From: an uncultured Spirochaetaceae bacterium
Lineage (GTDB): Bacteria; Spirochaetota; Spirochaetia; Sphaerochaetales; Sphaerochaetaceae
Direction: 5' to 3'
NCBI GenBank assembly: GCA_947630635.1
Contig: CANRIJ010000002.1
Coordinates: 1 to 36,328, forward strand
DNA: 36,328 nucleotides
The translations under genes were made by a program, and so were the position numbers. Numbering within the stretch: position 1 is the stretch's first letter; each line of letters opens with the position of its first letter. This document shows, piece after piece, positions 18,312 through 26,374 of this stretch. The notes below the pieces were generated by a model, which searched no databases, was not told the origin of the DNA, and saw only the letters and a list, made by a program, of their open reading frames with translations.

Positions 18312-19124
18312 ATGCCATTTAGAGAAATAAGCCTAAGAGATTTTCAACTCGAGCTTTTAAGATTATTAGATTTCATTTTGGATTACTGCAACAAAAAGGG
18401 ATATAAAGTATATCTCAGCGGAGGAACTCTCTTAGGAGCAATACGCCATAAGGGATTCATTCCTTGGGATGATGATATTGATGTCTGCATGCCAAGAGAG
18501 GATTACGAAAAACTCTGCAAAGATAAAACCCTGTTGGAAGGAATAGATGGATATGTTCTAAAACCTTATATGAAAACCCCAAATGGAAATATTTTCATGA
18601 AACTTTTTGATACAAAAGTCAAAATCAATGAGACATCAAATTATCCATTTATAAACAAAGGTTATATCAATATTGATATATTTCCTGTTGATAAGCTCCC
18701 AAATGGAAAACTAAAAATAAAATTGCTGACTTTCAAAATCAAGAAATATGCTCAATTTATAAATATGGCTGGAACTTATAATTATGAAACAAAAGGCCTA
18801 CGCCTAATATGCGACAAAATTTTCTGCAATCTTTATAGAAAAATCGGCGTTGATAAATTCGCAAAAAGAATAAATGCAAATGCTACAAAATACGAAGACT
18901 CAAAAACAAACAAAATGATGGGTTTTGTCACTTGGGGCATAGGACTCATACCTGAACCCGAACTAAAAGATGATATCGAAATAATATTCGAGGGAAGAAA
19001 GATGAAAACTTTCAGAGGCTGGGACTATTGTCTTCAAAGCTCATATGGTGACTACATGAAAATTCCTCCTATAAACAAAAGAATTAACCACAGAGAAACA
19101 CTATTGATCGATTCAAGCAGATAA
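18312..19124 (+). CDS. LicD-family phosphotransferase (second copy)
   Basis: 270 aa from the ATG at 18312. This start has an AAGGA SD 6 nt upstream, begins at the conserved LicD opening (ISLRDFQLELLRLLDFI), and lies downstream of the predicted promoter, whereas a TTG at 18252 falls inside the -35 box. The core is YLSGGTLLGAIRHKGFIPWD (34-53) and on through D54, D55 and D57, then MPREDYEKL. It is closer to the classical LicD/phosphocholine transferase consensus than the first copy. The expected role is transfer of a phosphorylated head group from a CDP-linked donor to the glycan. Unlike most neighbours it has a real SD and leader, plus a palindromic operator candidate, so it may be specifically regulated. 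Confidence 0.9.
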   Translation: MPFREISLRDFQLELLRLLDFILDYCNKKGYKVYLSGGTLLGAIRHKGFIPWDDDIDVCMPREDYEKLCKDKTLLEGIDGYVLKPYMKTPNGNIFMKLFDTKVKINETSNYPFINKGYINIDIFPVDKLPNGKLKIKLLTFKIKKYAQFINMAGTYNYETKGLRLICDKIFCNLYRKIGVDKFAKRINANATKYEDSKTNKMMGFVTWGIGLIPEPELKDDIEIIFEGRKMKTFRGWDYCLQSSYGDYMKIPPINKRINHRETLLIDSSR

Positions 19125-19196
19125 GATCATTTAAAAAACTCATCTTTAGTATTGCTATGAAATACTCCAATTGATCTCTCTGCTTTAGTTTTAACC

Positions 19197-19225
19197 TTTA
19201 CAGCAAAAACTGCATAAGATAACAT
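19197..19225 (+). promoter_or_regulatory. Promoter of the intact GT2 gene, leaderless
   Basis: TTTACA (19197-19202), 17-nt spacer, TAACAT (19220-19225), then 7 nt to the ATG at 19233; no SD. Confidence 0.5.
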
Positions 19226-19232
19226 TCCATCT

Positions 19233-20267
19233 ATGCCAAAGCTTACATTAATAGTCCCAGTTTACAACACTCCAATAGATCTGTTTTACCCAGCAATAAA
19301 AAGCTTTGCAGAACAAAAGATTGATATAGATTATGAAATACTGATAGTTGATGACGGCTCCAACAAAGAAACAAAAGAAGCTATACAGAGAGTTAAGCAT
19401 CAATACCCTTTAATTCAAGTAATTGAGCATGATAAAAATTTGGGACCTAGCTCAGCTAGAAATACAGGAATAAAAAATAGCAATTTAAGAGACAATGACT
19501 ATTTGGCTATTTTTGATTCGGATGATCTATTGGACGCAGGAGCACTCCAAAAAATCATAGATGTTTTCAAGGATAACCCAGATGCTGACATGATTTCATA
19601 TGGCTACCGTGTGAAATACCCCAATAAAATAGATACAATTACATTAACTGATAAAATAACAATAGCAACCCCAAAAGAATTTGCCATCAACTATTTAACA
19701 GGATACACATGGAACAAAGTCTATAAGAAAAAACCTAATTTCGAATTTCCATTGTGCATTGAATCAATGAGGCAAATGGAAGACAAAATTTGGAATATCG
19801 ATATTCTTGATCAGTCAGAAAAGATTATTGTCATTCCAAATGTTCTATATACATATAACGTTTACGGTGGATCTCTTTCCAACAACAATACCAAGGCTGC
19901 AATAATTCAACATGAACGCTATGTAGGATTGGAAAAAGCAATAAAGAAGATAAAGCATTTTGGAAAAGATGCAACTAGAAAACAAGTAGAACTATACCTT
20001 AGCCATGCATTAAGAGATTATTGCTATTGGAAATATGACTTTAAAGGCGATAAGAAAACTAAAAAAGAACAAACCATAAAGCGAGTGCAATTAACTAAAA
20101 AACTTTTACTAGTCATCCCTAGAAAAGAAATAAAAAGCTCATACGTTAGAAACAACCTATATTTTCTCTTTATTTTATTTCATCCCTTTACAAAAAAGGC
20201 CAACAATAAAGTAAATACATATATGGAAAAAGAAATCGAGTTTGCGGAAAATATATTCAACCGCTAA
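19233..20267 (+). CDS. Family 2 glycosyltransferase (intact paralogue)
   Basis: 344 aa. GT-A core: LTLIVPVYNTPIDLF at the N-terminus, the nucleotide-binding LIVDDGSN (D40-D41), GPSSARNTGI and the metal-binding IFDSDDLLDAG, followed by an acceptor-side motif MEDKIWNIDIL that corresponds to LEDGIWKLETL in the broken copy at 2410-3432. The C-terminal 90 residues form a basic region (KGDKKTKKEQT, PFTKKANN) shared with that copy, probably binding the membrane surface. The donor and acceptor sugars are unknown. It may now be the only working member of the pair. It follows licD by 108 nt, which contain its own near-leaderless promoter. Confidence 0.9.
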   Translation: MPKLTLIVPVYNTPIDLFYPAIKSFAEQKIDIDYEILIVDDGSNKETKEAIQRVKHQYPLIQVIEHDKNLGPSSARNTGIKNSNLRDNDYLAIFDSDDLLDAGALQKIIDVFKDNPDADMISYGYRVKYPNKIDTITLTDKITIATPKEFAINYLTGYTWNKVYKKKPNFEFPLCIESMRQMEDKIWNIDILDQSEKIIVIPNVLYTYNVYGGSLSNNNTKAAIIQHERYVGLEKAIKKIKHFGKDATRKQVELYLSHALRDYCYWKYDFKGDKKTKKEQTIKRVQLTKKLLLVIPRKEIKSSYVRNNLYFLFILFHPFTKKANNKVNTYMEKEIEFAENIFNR

Positions 20268-20296
20268 CCAATTTTAAAAGCCTTCCCACCCTTCGT

Positions 20297-20325
20297 TTGA
20301 ATTGTAAACAACTTTCCACTATGTT
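20297..20325 (+). promoter_or_regulatory. Promoter of the GT4 gene
   Basis: TTGAAT (20297-20302), 17-nt spacer, TATGTT (20320-20325). A leader of about 37 nt follows, with an AAAGGGGA stretch (about 20347-20355) that may serve as a distant SD. Confidence 0.55.
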
Positions 20326-20369
20326 AATCTAACAATGCTTCTACAAAGAAAGGGGAATAAAGACTATAT

Positions 20370-21710
20370 ATGCGGATAGCCTTTGGTTTTGACATCTTCT
20401 ACCCTGAAACAAACGGTGTCATTACTTCTACTTTGAATTTGGCTAACAACCTGATCCTCAGAGGACACAAGGTCTATTTCTTTGTTCCCTATCACAAGAG
20501 CCTTCAGCATCTTGAAACAATAGGAAATGGAATAAAGCTTGTCAAAATCAAAGGCATGCCATCATATATCTACAAAGGCATGAGAAATATACCTGTCTCT
20601 GGATGGTATATGTATCCCTACCTTCTCAGGTACAAAATCGACATAATCCACAACACATCCCCATGGCTTATGGGCATGTCGCTAAACCATGCTGCCAGAA
20701 GACTCCATATCCCATCAATCGCTACACATCACACACTCATAGATAACCCTATCTATATCAAATATGCCCTAAAGAGCGATGCCCTGTCCTATGCGGCTCA
20801 AGACGCCATTTGGACAGTGGTATTTGCCCCATTTTACAATCTCACATGGATGGCAACTGCCCCAAATAAAGCAACATGCAGACAGGTCCAAGAGAGATTT
20901 CCCGGGCTCGATGTAAGATATGTGTCAAATGGAATCGACATATCAAAATTTGACGAGAATAACCCCATCAAACCTCTTCCAAAGCAAATAGACGAGAGCT
21001 GGCTTGGCGATAAGACTTTTCTATATGTAGGAAGACTTGGATATGAGAAAGCAATTGATGTGGCCTTTGATGCATTCCAGCTTCTTCTAGAGAGAATTCC
21101 AGATGCAAAGTTCATAATCATCGGCAGAGGGCCTGCAGAGGAGATGCTTAAGCGACAAATCAAAAAACTCTCCATTGAAAATAACGTCCTTATGACAGGC
21201 CTCATTCCAAACGATGAGATCATTGGATCAAGACTCTTCTCAAAAGTCGCGGCCTTTGTAACAGCGTCGCTTTCAGAAAACCAGGCAATAACTGTAATAG
21301 AATCGCTCTGCTCAGGCTGCCCGGTAATCTGTGCCGATGTCGAGAATATGCACAATCTCGTTGATGAGAGCCAAGGCTGGTTCTTTGAGGGAGGAAGCGC
21401 AGAGGACCTATCAAAGAAGATGGAATATGTTCTAACTCACAGCGAGGAAAGAGATGAAAAGGCTCTTGCTACAAAGAAATCCCTTCCCCTCTTTGACGGA
21501 AAGAATGTAGCTGCTCAATTTGAGAGAATCTATTTAGACCTACTTGCCATGAAACGCGGCGGCTTCTACGTAAAAAAAGGAAGAGAAAAAGCTGAAAAAT
21601 ACCTCTACAACCCAAAAAAGAAGGGCTACAAGGAAAGAGCTCAGAGGAAATTAGACAGAAAACTCAAAAAAGAGGAAAAGAACTCTAAGAGGAAAAAAGG
21701 AGATAATTAA
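20370..21710 (+). CDS. GT4 glycosyltransferase, diacylglycerol-glucosyltransferase-like
   Basis: 446 aa, GT-B retaining family 4. N-terminal domain: FGFDIFYPETNGVITSTLNLA with the glycine loop, and IIHNTSPWLMG. C-terminal domain: TFLYVGRLGYEKAIDVAFDA, FIIIGRGPAEEMLKRQ and the E-x7-E catalytic motif (ENQAITVIE). Close relatives include 1,2-diacylglycerol 3-glucosyltransferases and PimB-type enzymes, so it could add the first or second sugar of a glycolipid. A Lys/Arg-rich tail of about 55 residues (KKGYKERAQRKLDRKLKKEE) suggests binding to anionic membrane. It is followed after 4 nt by the epimerase gene, so both form an operon. Its SD (GGGGA) is unusually far, about 14 nt, from the ATG. Confidence 0.85.
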   Translation: MRIAFGFDIFYPETNGVITSTLNLANNLILRGHKVYFFVPYHKSLQHLETIGNGIKLVKIKGMPSYIYKGMRNIPVSGWYMYPYLLRYKIDIIHNTSPWLMGMSLNHAARRLHIPSIATHHTLIDNPIYIKYALKSDALSYAAQDAIWTVVFAPFYNLTWMATAPNKATCRQVQERFPGLDVRYVSNGIDISKFDENNPIKPLPKQIDESWLGDKTFLYVGRLGYEKAIDVAFDAFQLLLERIPDAKFIIIGRGPAEEMLKRQIKKLSIENNVLMTGLIPNDEIIGSRLFSKVAAFVTASLSENQAITVIESLCSGCPVICADVENMHNLVDESQGWFFEGGSAEDLSKKMEYVLTHSEERDEKALATKKSLPLFDGKNVAAQFERIYLDLLAMKRGGFYVKKGREKAEKYLYNPKKKGYKERAQRKLDRKLKKEEKNSKRKKGDN

Positions 21711-21714
21711 TCCC

Positions 21715-22755
21715 ATGCCTTTGTCTTTACTCAAAAGCAAAATCGTACAAGAGGACATTCTCTCTATAATAAATGAGGAACTGCCTTTTCACGAATTAAA
21801 GGAAAAGAGATTTCTTATCTCAGGCGCAACGGGATTAATTGGAACATATACTACTCTTGTCCTCACAGAACTAAATAGACAAAAAGATCTATCAATTGAA
21901 ATCAAGGTTCTCACACGAGATTCAGAGAAGGCAAAAAAACATTTCTCTGATGTATCTGAGAAAATTGAATTCTATGAGTCAATAGAGGATATTGATCCAA
22001 ATATTGACTATATACTTGATTTCTCTTCTCCAACCTCCAGCAAATACTTTACAGAGAAACCAGTTGAAACCATGGAGGCTAACATCATCAATCTCTGGTC
22101 TCTATTAGAGCTTGCGCTCGAGTCTGAATCAAAGAAAGTAATCTTCTCTTCCTCCCTAGAGGTCTACGGAAATCAAAATACCCAAGAGCCTTTTAAAGAA
22201 GAATCAGAGCTTCCTGTGAATCCAGCTAGAATCAGAGATTCCTATCCAATATCGAAAATCGCCTCTGAAATGCTCGGAAACTCCTATGCTCATGAATATG
22301 GCATTGATTTTTCCTCAATCCGCTATGCAGGAACCTTTGGGCCATCATCAAATATAAAGACGAATGAAAGATTTATAAACGATTTCATCAGAAAAGCCTA
22401 TTCTGGCGAAGATATAGTCTTAAAGACAGAGGGGAAGACAAAAAAACAGCTCTTATATCTATCAGATGCCATCACTGCCCTTTTCTATGTGCTTTTCTTC
22501 TCAGAGAAGGGCGAAAGCTATAATGCTGCAGACATGGCCTCTTTAATGTCTATCAAAGAGACAGCCGAGATGATAATCAAAGTCTCCAAAAGCAATTCAA
22601 AGGTACTGGTATCAAAAGAAAACACAGATTATTTTCCCAAGGAGCATATTACAGAGATGGATACCTCAAAGCTAAGAGACCTCGGCTGGACTGTTAAAGT
22701 ATCCCCAAGAGAGATGTTCTCAAGACTCATAGGCTTTCTTGAAGAATACAAATGA
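21715..22755 (+). CDS. NAD-dependent nucleotide-sugar epimerase/dehydratase
   Basis: 346 aa extended short-chain dehydrogenase. The NAD-binding loop is SGATGLIGTY (36-45), the catalytic Ser region is FSSSLEVYG (144-152) and the Tyr-Lys pair is YPISK (Y177, K181); RYAGTFGPSS gives the sugar-nucleotide contact region. This is the group of UDP-/dTDP-/CDP-sugar 4-epimerases and 4,6-dehydratases; the exact substrate cannot be read from the motifs. It begins 4 nt after the GT4 gene with an AGGAGA SD about 10 nt upstream, so it is co-transcribed and probably makes a donor for that or a neighbouring transferase. Confidence 0.85.
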   Translation: MPLSLLKSKIVQEDILSIINEELPFHELKEKRFLISGATGLIGTYTTLVLTELNRQKDLSIEIKVLTRDSEKAKKHFSDVSEKIEFYESIEDIDPNIDYILDFSSPTSSKYFTEKPVETMEANIINLWSLLELALESESKKVIFSSSLEVYGNQNTQEPFKEESELPVNPARIRDSYPISKIASEMLGNSYAHEYGIDFSSIRYAGTFGPSSNIKTNERFINDFIRKAYSGEDIVLKTEGKTKKQLLYLSDAITALFYVLFFSEKGESYNAADMASLMSIKETAEMIIKVSKSNSKVLVSKENTDYFPKEHITEMDTSKLRDLGWTVKVSPREMFSRLIGFLEEYK

Positions 22756-22771
22756 CACAAGATTGACTGGG

Positions 22772-22800
22772 TAGACAAAACCTCTATTAACTTCTAACCT
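22772..22800 (+). promoter_or_regulatory. Promoter of the queuosine-precursor transporter gene
   Basis: TAGACA (22772-22777), 17-nt spacer, TAACCT (22795-22800), then 8 nt to the ATG at 22809. There is no SD and no room for a preQ1 riboswitch in such a leader. Confidence 0.45.
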
Positions 22801-22808
22801 AAAGCCCT

Positions 22809-23498
22809 ATGAACAAGGTACCGGAAAACCCTTCAAAAAACCGGATTGACAGCTCATTTTCCCTAATAGCTGTATCTGCGGTTCTAATCACACTCTATCT
22901 AACTGCAAACCTAATGGCAGTTAAGATAATCAGAGTCGGATCTGTATCGATCTTCGATGCAGGAACAATCACATTCCCATTTGCATTCATGCTTGGAGAT
23001 GTTCTCTCTGAGATATGGGGCTTCAAAATTGCCAAGAGAGTCATATTCCTCTCTTTTCTATGCAATATAATCCTAGTTCTCTTCACTGGACTGGGAATTT
23101 TTCTCCCATACCCAGACTATATGGAGAGCGTGCAGCAGGGCTACATTACAGTCTTTGGCTATGTGCCAAGAATAGTTATTGCATCCTTGATATCCTTCTT
23201 GGCAGGAGAGCTGATAAATGCAAAGGTCCTAGTGGTCATGAAAGAAAAGAGCAAAGATGGAAAACTGCTCTTTTTGAGAACCATAGGCTCTTCTGTTGTA
23301 GGATATGCAGTTGATACTACCCTATTTGTCGTTATTGCATTCATTGGCACCTCCCCCCTATCAGAGATATGGTCCATGATTTGGATACAGTACCTGGCAA
23401 AGCTCCTAATCGAGGCAACTCTCGGCACTCCTATGGCATATCTCCTGGTTTGGAAGCTCAAAAAGAAAGAGGCGCTTTCGTTGACACCAAATAGCTGA
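22809..23498 (+). CDS. yhhQ: Queuosine precursor transporter (YhhQ/QPTR family)
   Basis: 229 aa with about six membrane segments. Family features are the opening LYLTANLMAVKII, the conserved FDAGTITFPFAFMLGDVLSEIWG, the amphipathic KRVIFLSFLCN and the late helix VVGYAVDTTLFVVIAFIG. QPTR proteins import queuosine precursors such as preQ0, preQ1 or queuine at the inner membrane. The window also encodes QueH (31347-31886), the last step of queuosine synthesis, so salvage plus maturation of the tRNA base is coherent. It sits at the end of the glycan block on the same strand but with its own probable promoter. Confidence 0.9.
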   Translation: MNKVPENPSKNRIDSSFSLIAVSAVLITLYLTANLMAVKIIRVGSVSIFDAGTITFPFAFMLGDVLSEIWGFKIAKRVIFLSFLCNIILVLFTGLGIFLPYPDYMESVQQGYITVFGYVPRIVIASLISFLAGELINAKVLVVMKEKSKDGKLLFLRTIGSSVVGYAVDTTLFVVIAFIGTSPLSEIWSMIWIQYLAKLLIEATLGTPMAYLLVWKLKKKEALSLTPNS

Positions 23499-23518
23499 TA
23501 TGGTAGTTTTTTAAGTGC

Positions 23519-23534
23519 TGTTTTTGCAAAAACA
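23519..23534. promoter_or_regulatory. Perfect 16-bp palindrome before the PpiD-like gene
   Basis: TGTTTTTGCAAAAACA is a perfect inverted repeat ending at a CATATT -10-like hexamer (23533-23538), 18 nt before the ATG at 23557. It may be an operator; there is no T-run, so it is not a typical terminator for the transporter gene. Confidence 0.4.
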
Positions 23535-23556
23535 TATTGGTTAAAAGAGGTAAATC

Positions 23557-25095
23557 ATGTCTTCAAAAGACAAGGAAACACAGGTTACTTTAAGCACGGG
23601 GATCGATGAGGTTAAAACCCCCAGTGGAAAGAGCAAAAAACCTGGATCCAAAAAAGTGAGAAAATCATTTGGCTGGTTCATCGGAGTTCTTGTTCTGATT
23701 GTCATATCAATCATGTTCATTATTCCTGCAACTGCATTCAATACATCTCCAAGCAAGATAGTATTCGGAAAATACGATGGCCAGGATATTGCACTTGAGA
23801 ACGGAAACTTCTTCTACAATCAGCTGAATACAATCGCAGAGATGTATTCTCAGCAGTATAACGGAGCCGTTCCAACTGCCCTCTATCCCTCAATCTACTA
23901 TCAGGCATTCCAGAATGGAGCTATCTATACTGCAATCAATAGAATGGCTGAGAAGGCAAAGATTGAGTCTACAACAGAGACTGTGCAGGAGGCTGTCCTC
24001 GAGAGTGGCTATTGGAACAACAGCGAGACTGGGGCCTTTGACGTAGATAGATACAATAGTGCAACAAAAGGCGAGAAAGACTACGTTGCAAGATACTTCG
24101 ATATGCTCGTCCCATATACGACAGTCATTGATGATGCTCAGTCTGCAAAGCTGAGCGAGGGAGAGATTTCATTCATCAGAGGACTCTCCTCCACTCCAAA
24201 GAGCTTTGAATACCTGATTATCGACAGCTCAAAGATTGATGATGAAAGCGTTAGGGAATATGCGAATCTCAATATGGCTCCATTTATGAAGGCAGAGGTA
24301 TCACCGCTTAACTACACTTCGGAGGATGAGGCCCAGAGTGCCTATGACTCAATAGCAAATGGCACTATCACATTTGAGGAGGCCGAAGAGTCATCAATTG
24401 ATCCAACTGGAATCACAAACAATACTCCATACATGCTATATGAATTTGAGAATCTAATTGGCCAGGAAAATGCCGACTCAGTCTTTGACAGCTCAATTGG
24501 CTCAGTCTTTGGACCATATAGCGTTAACGGCGTATGGACTCTCTACAGACTCGACACTCTTCCCTCTGAGCCCGACTTGAATGATGCTGATACCCTCGAT
24601 CTCATAAGAGACTACATGGACCAGAACGACAGAGAGATAGTCGAGGAGAAGCTTGGCGCGCTAGCAGATGAGATCTACGCGGCAGCTCTTGAAGACTTCG
24701 ATAAGGCCGAGAGCGACTATGGTCTACTCACCGGCTCTGCTCTCAACGTTTCTGAGAACCCAGGAAATTCATCTTTCATCTACTCACTTACCATGGCAGA
24801 TGTAAGAAGATACCTTTCTACTATGGCAGAAAACGATGACTTCTCTATCAGCCTCTTCAACATGGAGAGCGGAGATGTCATGAAGCCGGTTCTTGTCGAT
24901 GGCGCATACATCATCACAAGGGCACTTGAATCAACTGGCGTCTCTCCGCTATTGAATGCAGTCACATCATCCTACCAAGACTATGCTGGAACAATGGCTG
25001 TGTCAGACTTTGAGGACTCTGTTATGAGATCAAACCTCTTGGAAGACAGATTCGCAGAAGCCCTATCCAGGTACGTAATAGGAAATGTACAATAA
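23557..25095 (+). CDS. Membrane-anchored PpiD/SurA-like periplasmic chaperone
   Basis: 512 aa. A Lys-rich cytoplasmic N-terminus of about 37 residues is followed by one membrane anchor (SFGWFIGVLVLIVISIMFII, 37-56) and a large extracytoplasmic region. Residues about 72-210 look like a SurA/PpiD N-terminal chaperone domain (FGKYDGQDIALENGNFFYNQ, the substrate-binding helices). The stretch about 245-350 resembles a parvulin domain (SPLNYTSEDEAQSAYDSIANG, FEEAEESSIDPTG, SVFGPYSVNGVWTLYRLD), but the catalytic residues are not obvious, so it may be a chaperone without isomerase activity. Likely role: folding of exported and outer-membrane proteins such as the barrel proteins in this window. It has a strong SD (GAGG, 6 nt upstream) and a strong terminator after it. 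Confidence 0.75.
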   Translation: MSSKDKETQVTLSTGIDEVKTPSGKSKKPGSKKVRKSFGWFIGVLVLIVISIMFIIPATAFNTSPSKIVFGKYDGQDIALENGNFFYNQLNTIAEMYSQQYNGAVPTALYPSIYYQAFQNGAIYTAINRMAEKAKIESTTETVQEAVLESGYWNNSETGAFDVDRYNSATKGEKDYVARYFDMLVPYTTVIDDAQSAKLSEGEISFIRGLSSTPKSFEYLIIDSSKIDDESVREYANLNMAPFMKAEVSPLNYTSEDEAQSAYDSIANGTITFEEAEESSIDPTGITNNTPYMLYEFENLIGQENADSVFDSSIGSVFGPYSVNGVWTLYRLDTLPSEPDLNDADTLDLIRDYMDQNDREIVEEKLGALADEIYAAALEDFDKAESDYGLLTGSALNVSENPGNSSFIYSLTMADVRRYLSTMAENDDFSISLFNMESGDVMKPVLVDGAYIITRALESTGVSPLLNAVTSSYQDYAGTMAVSDFEDSVMRSNLLEDRFAEALSRYVIGNVQ

Positions 25096-25100
25096 AGAGA

Positions 25101-25127
25101 ATTGGGTGCGCGGCACCCAATTTTTTT
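25101..25127 (+). terminator. Rho-independent terminator of the PpiD-like gene
   Basis: Perfect 9-bp stem ATTGGGTGC/GCACCCAAT (25101-25109 and 25113-25121) with a 3-nt loop, merging into a run of seven T ending at 25127, 5 nt after the stop codon. Confidence 0.95.
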
Positions 25128-25149
25128 ATACCTTTGCTATCATATAAAA

Positions 25150-26190
25150 ATGGAAAGAGAGATCAGAGAAGAGACAGAGCTTCTCAAAAGTAATGGCGAA
25201 TTAACAGTCGAGGGCTGGGCGAGAAAGCCTTTCTGGAAGTACGACAGAAGCAAAATCAAGGCGAGTCTCTATAGAATAAAAGAATGGGACTACTACGCAA
25301 TAATCAATGAGGAGAGAGAGTTCGCTATAGGAATAACCTACTCCGATTTGGGCTATGCCTCACTCTACTCTATTGCATTTGTTGACTATAAGAGCGGCAA
25401 ATTCTCTGAGAAATCCAATATAAAGGCTCTAACTAGGCATAAGACAGGACTCCTTCCAAGCCCAGATTTAGACGGTGGCCTCACATATACAAAGGATGAT
25501 ATGACATTCTCCATAATCAAAAAGGGAGAAAAGAGAAGAATAATCGCAATGCTTCCAAGCTTCAGGCTCCCAGATGGGAGAATAGGACTAAAACTCGATT
25601 TGGCACTAATCGAAGGACACGGCACAGAGTCGATTAATATTGCAACAAGCTGGAAGGAAAACAGAAAGTGCTTCTATTACAATGAGAAGCTCAATCCAAT
25701 GAAAGCAGAGGGCATAGTCTGGCTATCAAGCGAAAAGATAGAGCTGAAAAAGAGATCTTACGGAGTTCTCGATTGGGGACGCGGGAGATGGACACGAGAG
25801 AACACTTGGTACTGGGGCTCTCTTTCTGGAAATGATGGCGATAGGCTCTGGGGAATAAACCTCGGCTATGGCTTTTCTGACAGAACCCCAGCTAGTGAGA
25901 ACGCAATAATCTATGACGGAAAGGCAAATAAGCTCAATCTCGTAGAGTTTGACTATCCAGAGGATTATACTAGTCGCCCATGGCTTATAAAAGACAATGA
26001 GGGACGCCTATTTCTCGAGATGAAACCCAAAGTAAACAGAAAGAGCGACTTCAATATTCTTGGCGCGATCAAGAGCGACCAGAATCAGGTATTTGGAATT
26101 ATAAATGGCTGGTTCCTGCTCGATAGCGGCGAAAAGATCTCAGTCGATAACTCATATGGCTTTTTTGAGAAGGTCTACAATAAGTGGTAG
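25150..26190 (+). CDS. DUF2804 family protein
   Basis: 346 aa from the ATG at 25150. A TTG 48 nt upstream lies in the terminator stem and is not a credible start. The C-terminal half has the DUF2804 signature: YGVLDWGRGRWTRENTWYWG, GINLGYGFSD and NAIIYDGKANKLNLVEFDYP. The N-terminus (LLKSNGELTVEGWARKPFWKYDR) is also typical. Family members lack a proven function; the fold is lipocalin-like and distantly related to hydroxyneurosporene synthase-type proteins. There is no signal peptide, so it is cytoplasmic. A TATCAT -10 (25138-25143) ends 6 nt before the ATG, with no SD. Confidence 0.9.
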   Translation: MEREIREETELLKSNGELTVEGWARKPFWKYDRSKIKASLYRIKEWDYYAIINEEREFAIGITYSDLGYASLYSIAFVDYKSGKFSEKSNIKALTRHKTGLLPSPDLDGGLTYTKDDMTFSIIKKGEKRRIIAMLPSFRLPDGRIGLKLDLALIEGHGTESINIATSWKENRKCFYYNEKLNPMKAEGIVWLSSEKIELKKRSYGVLDWGRGRWTRENTWYWGSLSGNDGDRLWGINLGYGFSDRTPASENAIIYDGKANKLNLVEFDYPEDYTSRPWLIKDNEGRLFLEMKPKVNRKSDFNILGAIKSDQNQVFGIINGWFLLDSGEKISVDNSYGFFEKVYNKW

Positions 26191-26258
26191 AGCCAGTTTG
26201 CACCATTTGACAAAATTCCATTACTCATATCAAATAGAGAGCATCTGAATCGAAATCA

Positions 26259-26299
26259 TCCTTTATTCGCTCTCTTTACCAAGAGCGAGAAATAAGGCG
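26259..26299 (+). other. Stem-loop in the leader of the helicase gene
   Basis: TCGCTCT (26267-26273) pairs with AGAGCGA (26282-26288) around an 8-nt loop, and the flanks (CCTTTATT and AATAAGG) extend the stem with a small bulge. No T-run follows, so it is more likely an RNA structure in the 184-nt gap before the helicase gene than a terminator. The rest of the gap shows only an AAGGA SD and a possible TATGAT -10 (near 26342). Confidence 0.45.
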
Positions 26300-26374
26300 T
26301 AAATACTTTAATATCAAAGGATTGCTTGAAGGCAGGCATTTCTATGATTAAACTTTGAGTAAGAAGGAATCAAA

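Noticed and set aside
22756..22808. preQ1 riboswitch before the queuosine-precursor transporter
   Set aside because: The 53-nt gap lacks the conserved C-rich loop and A-rich tail of preQ1-I aptamers, and the predicted transcript start leaves no leader.
25102..25149. Upstream TTG start for the DUF2804 gene
   Set aside because: It lies in the stem of a strong terminator; the ATG at 25150 matches the family start and has a -10 just upstream.
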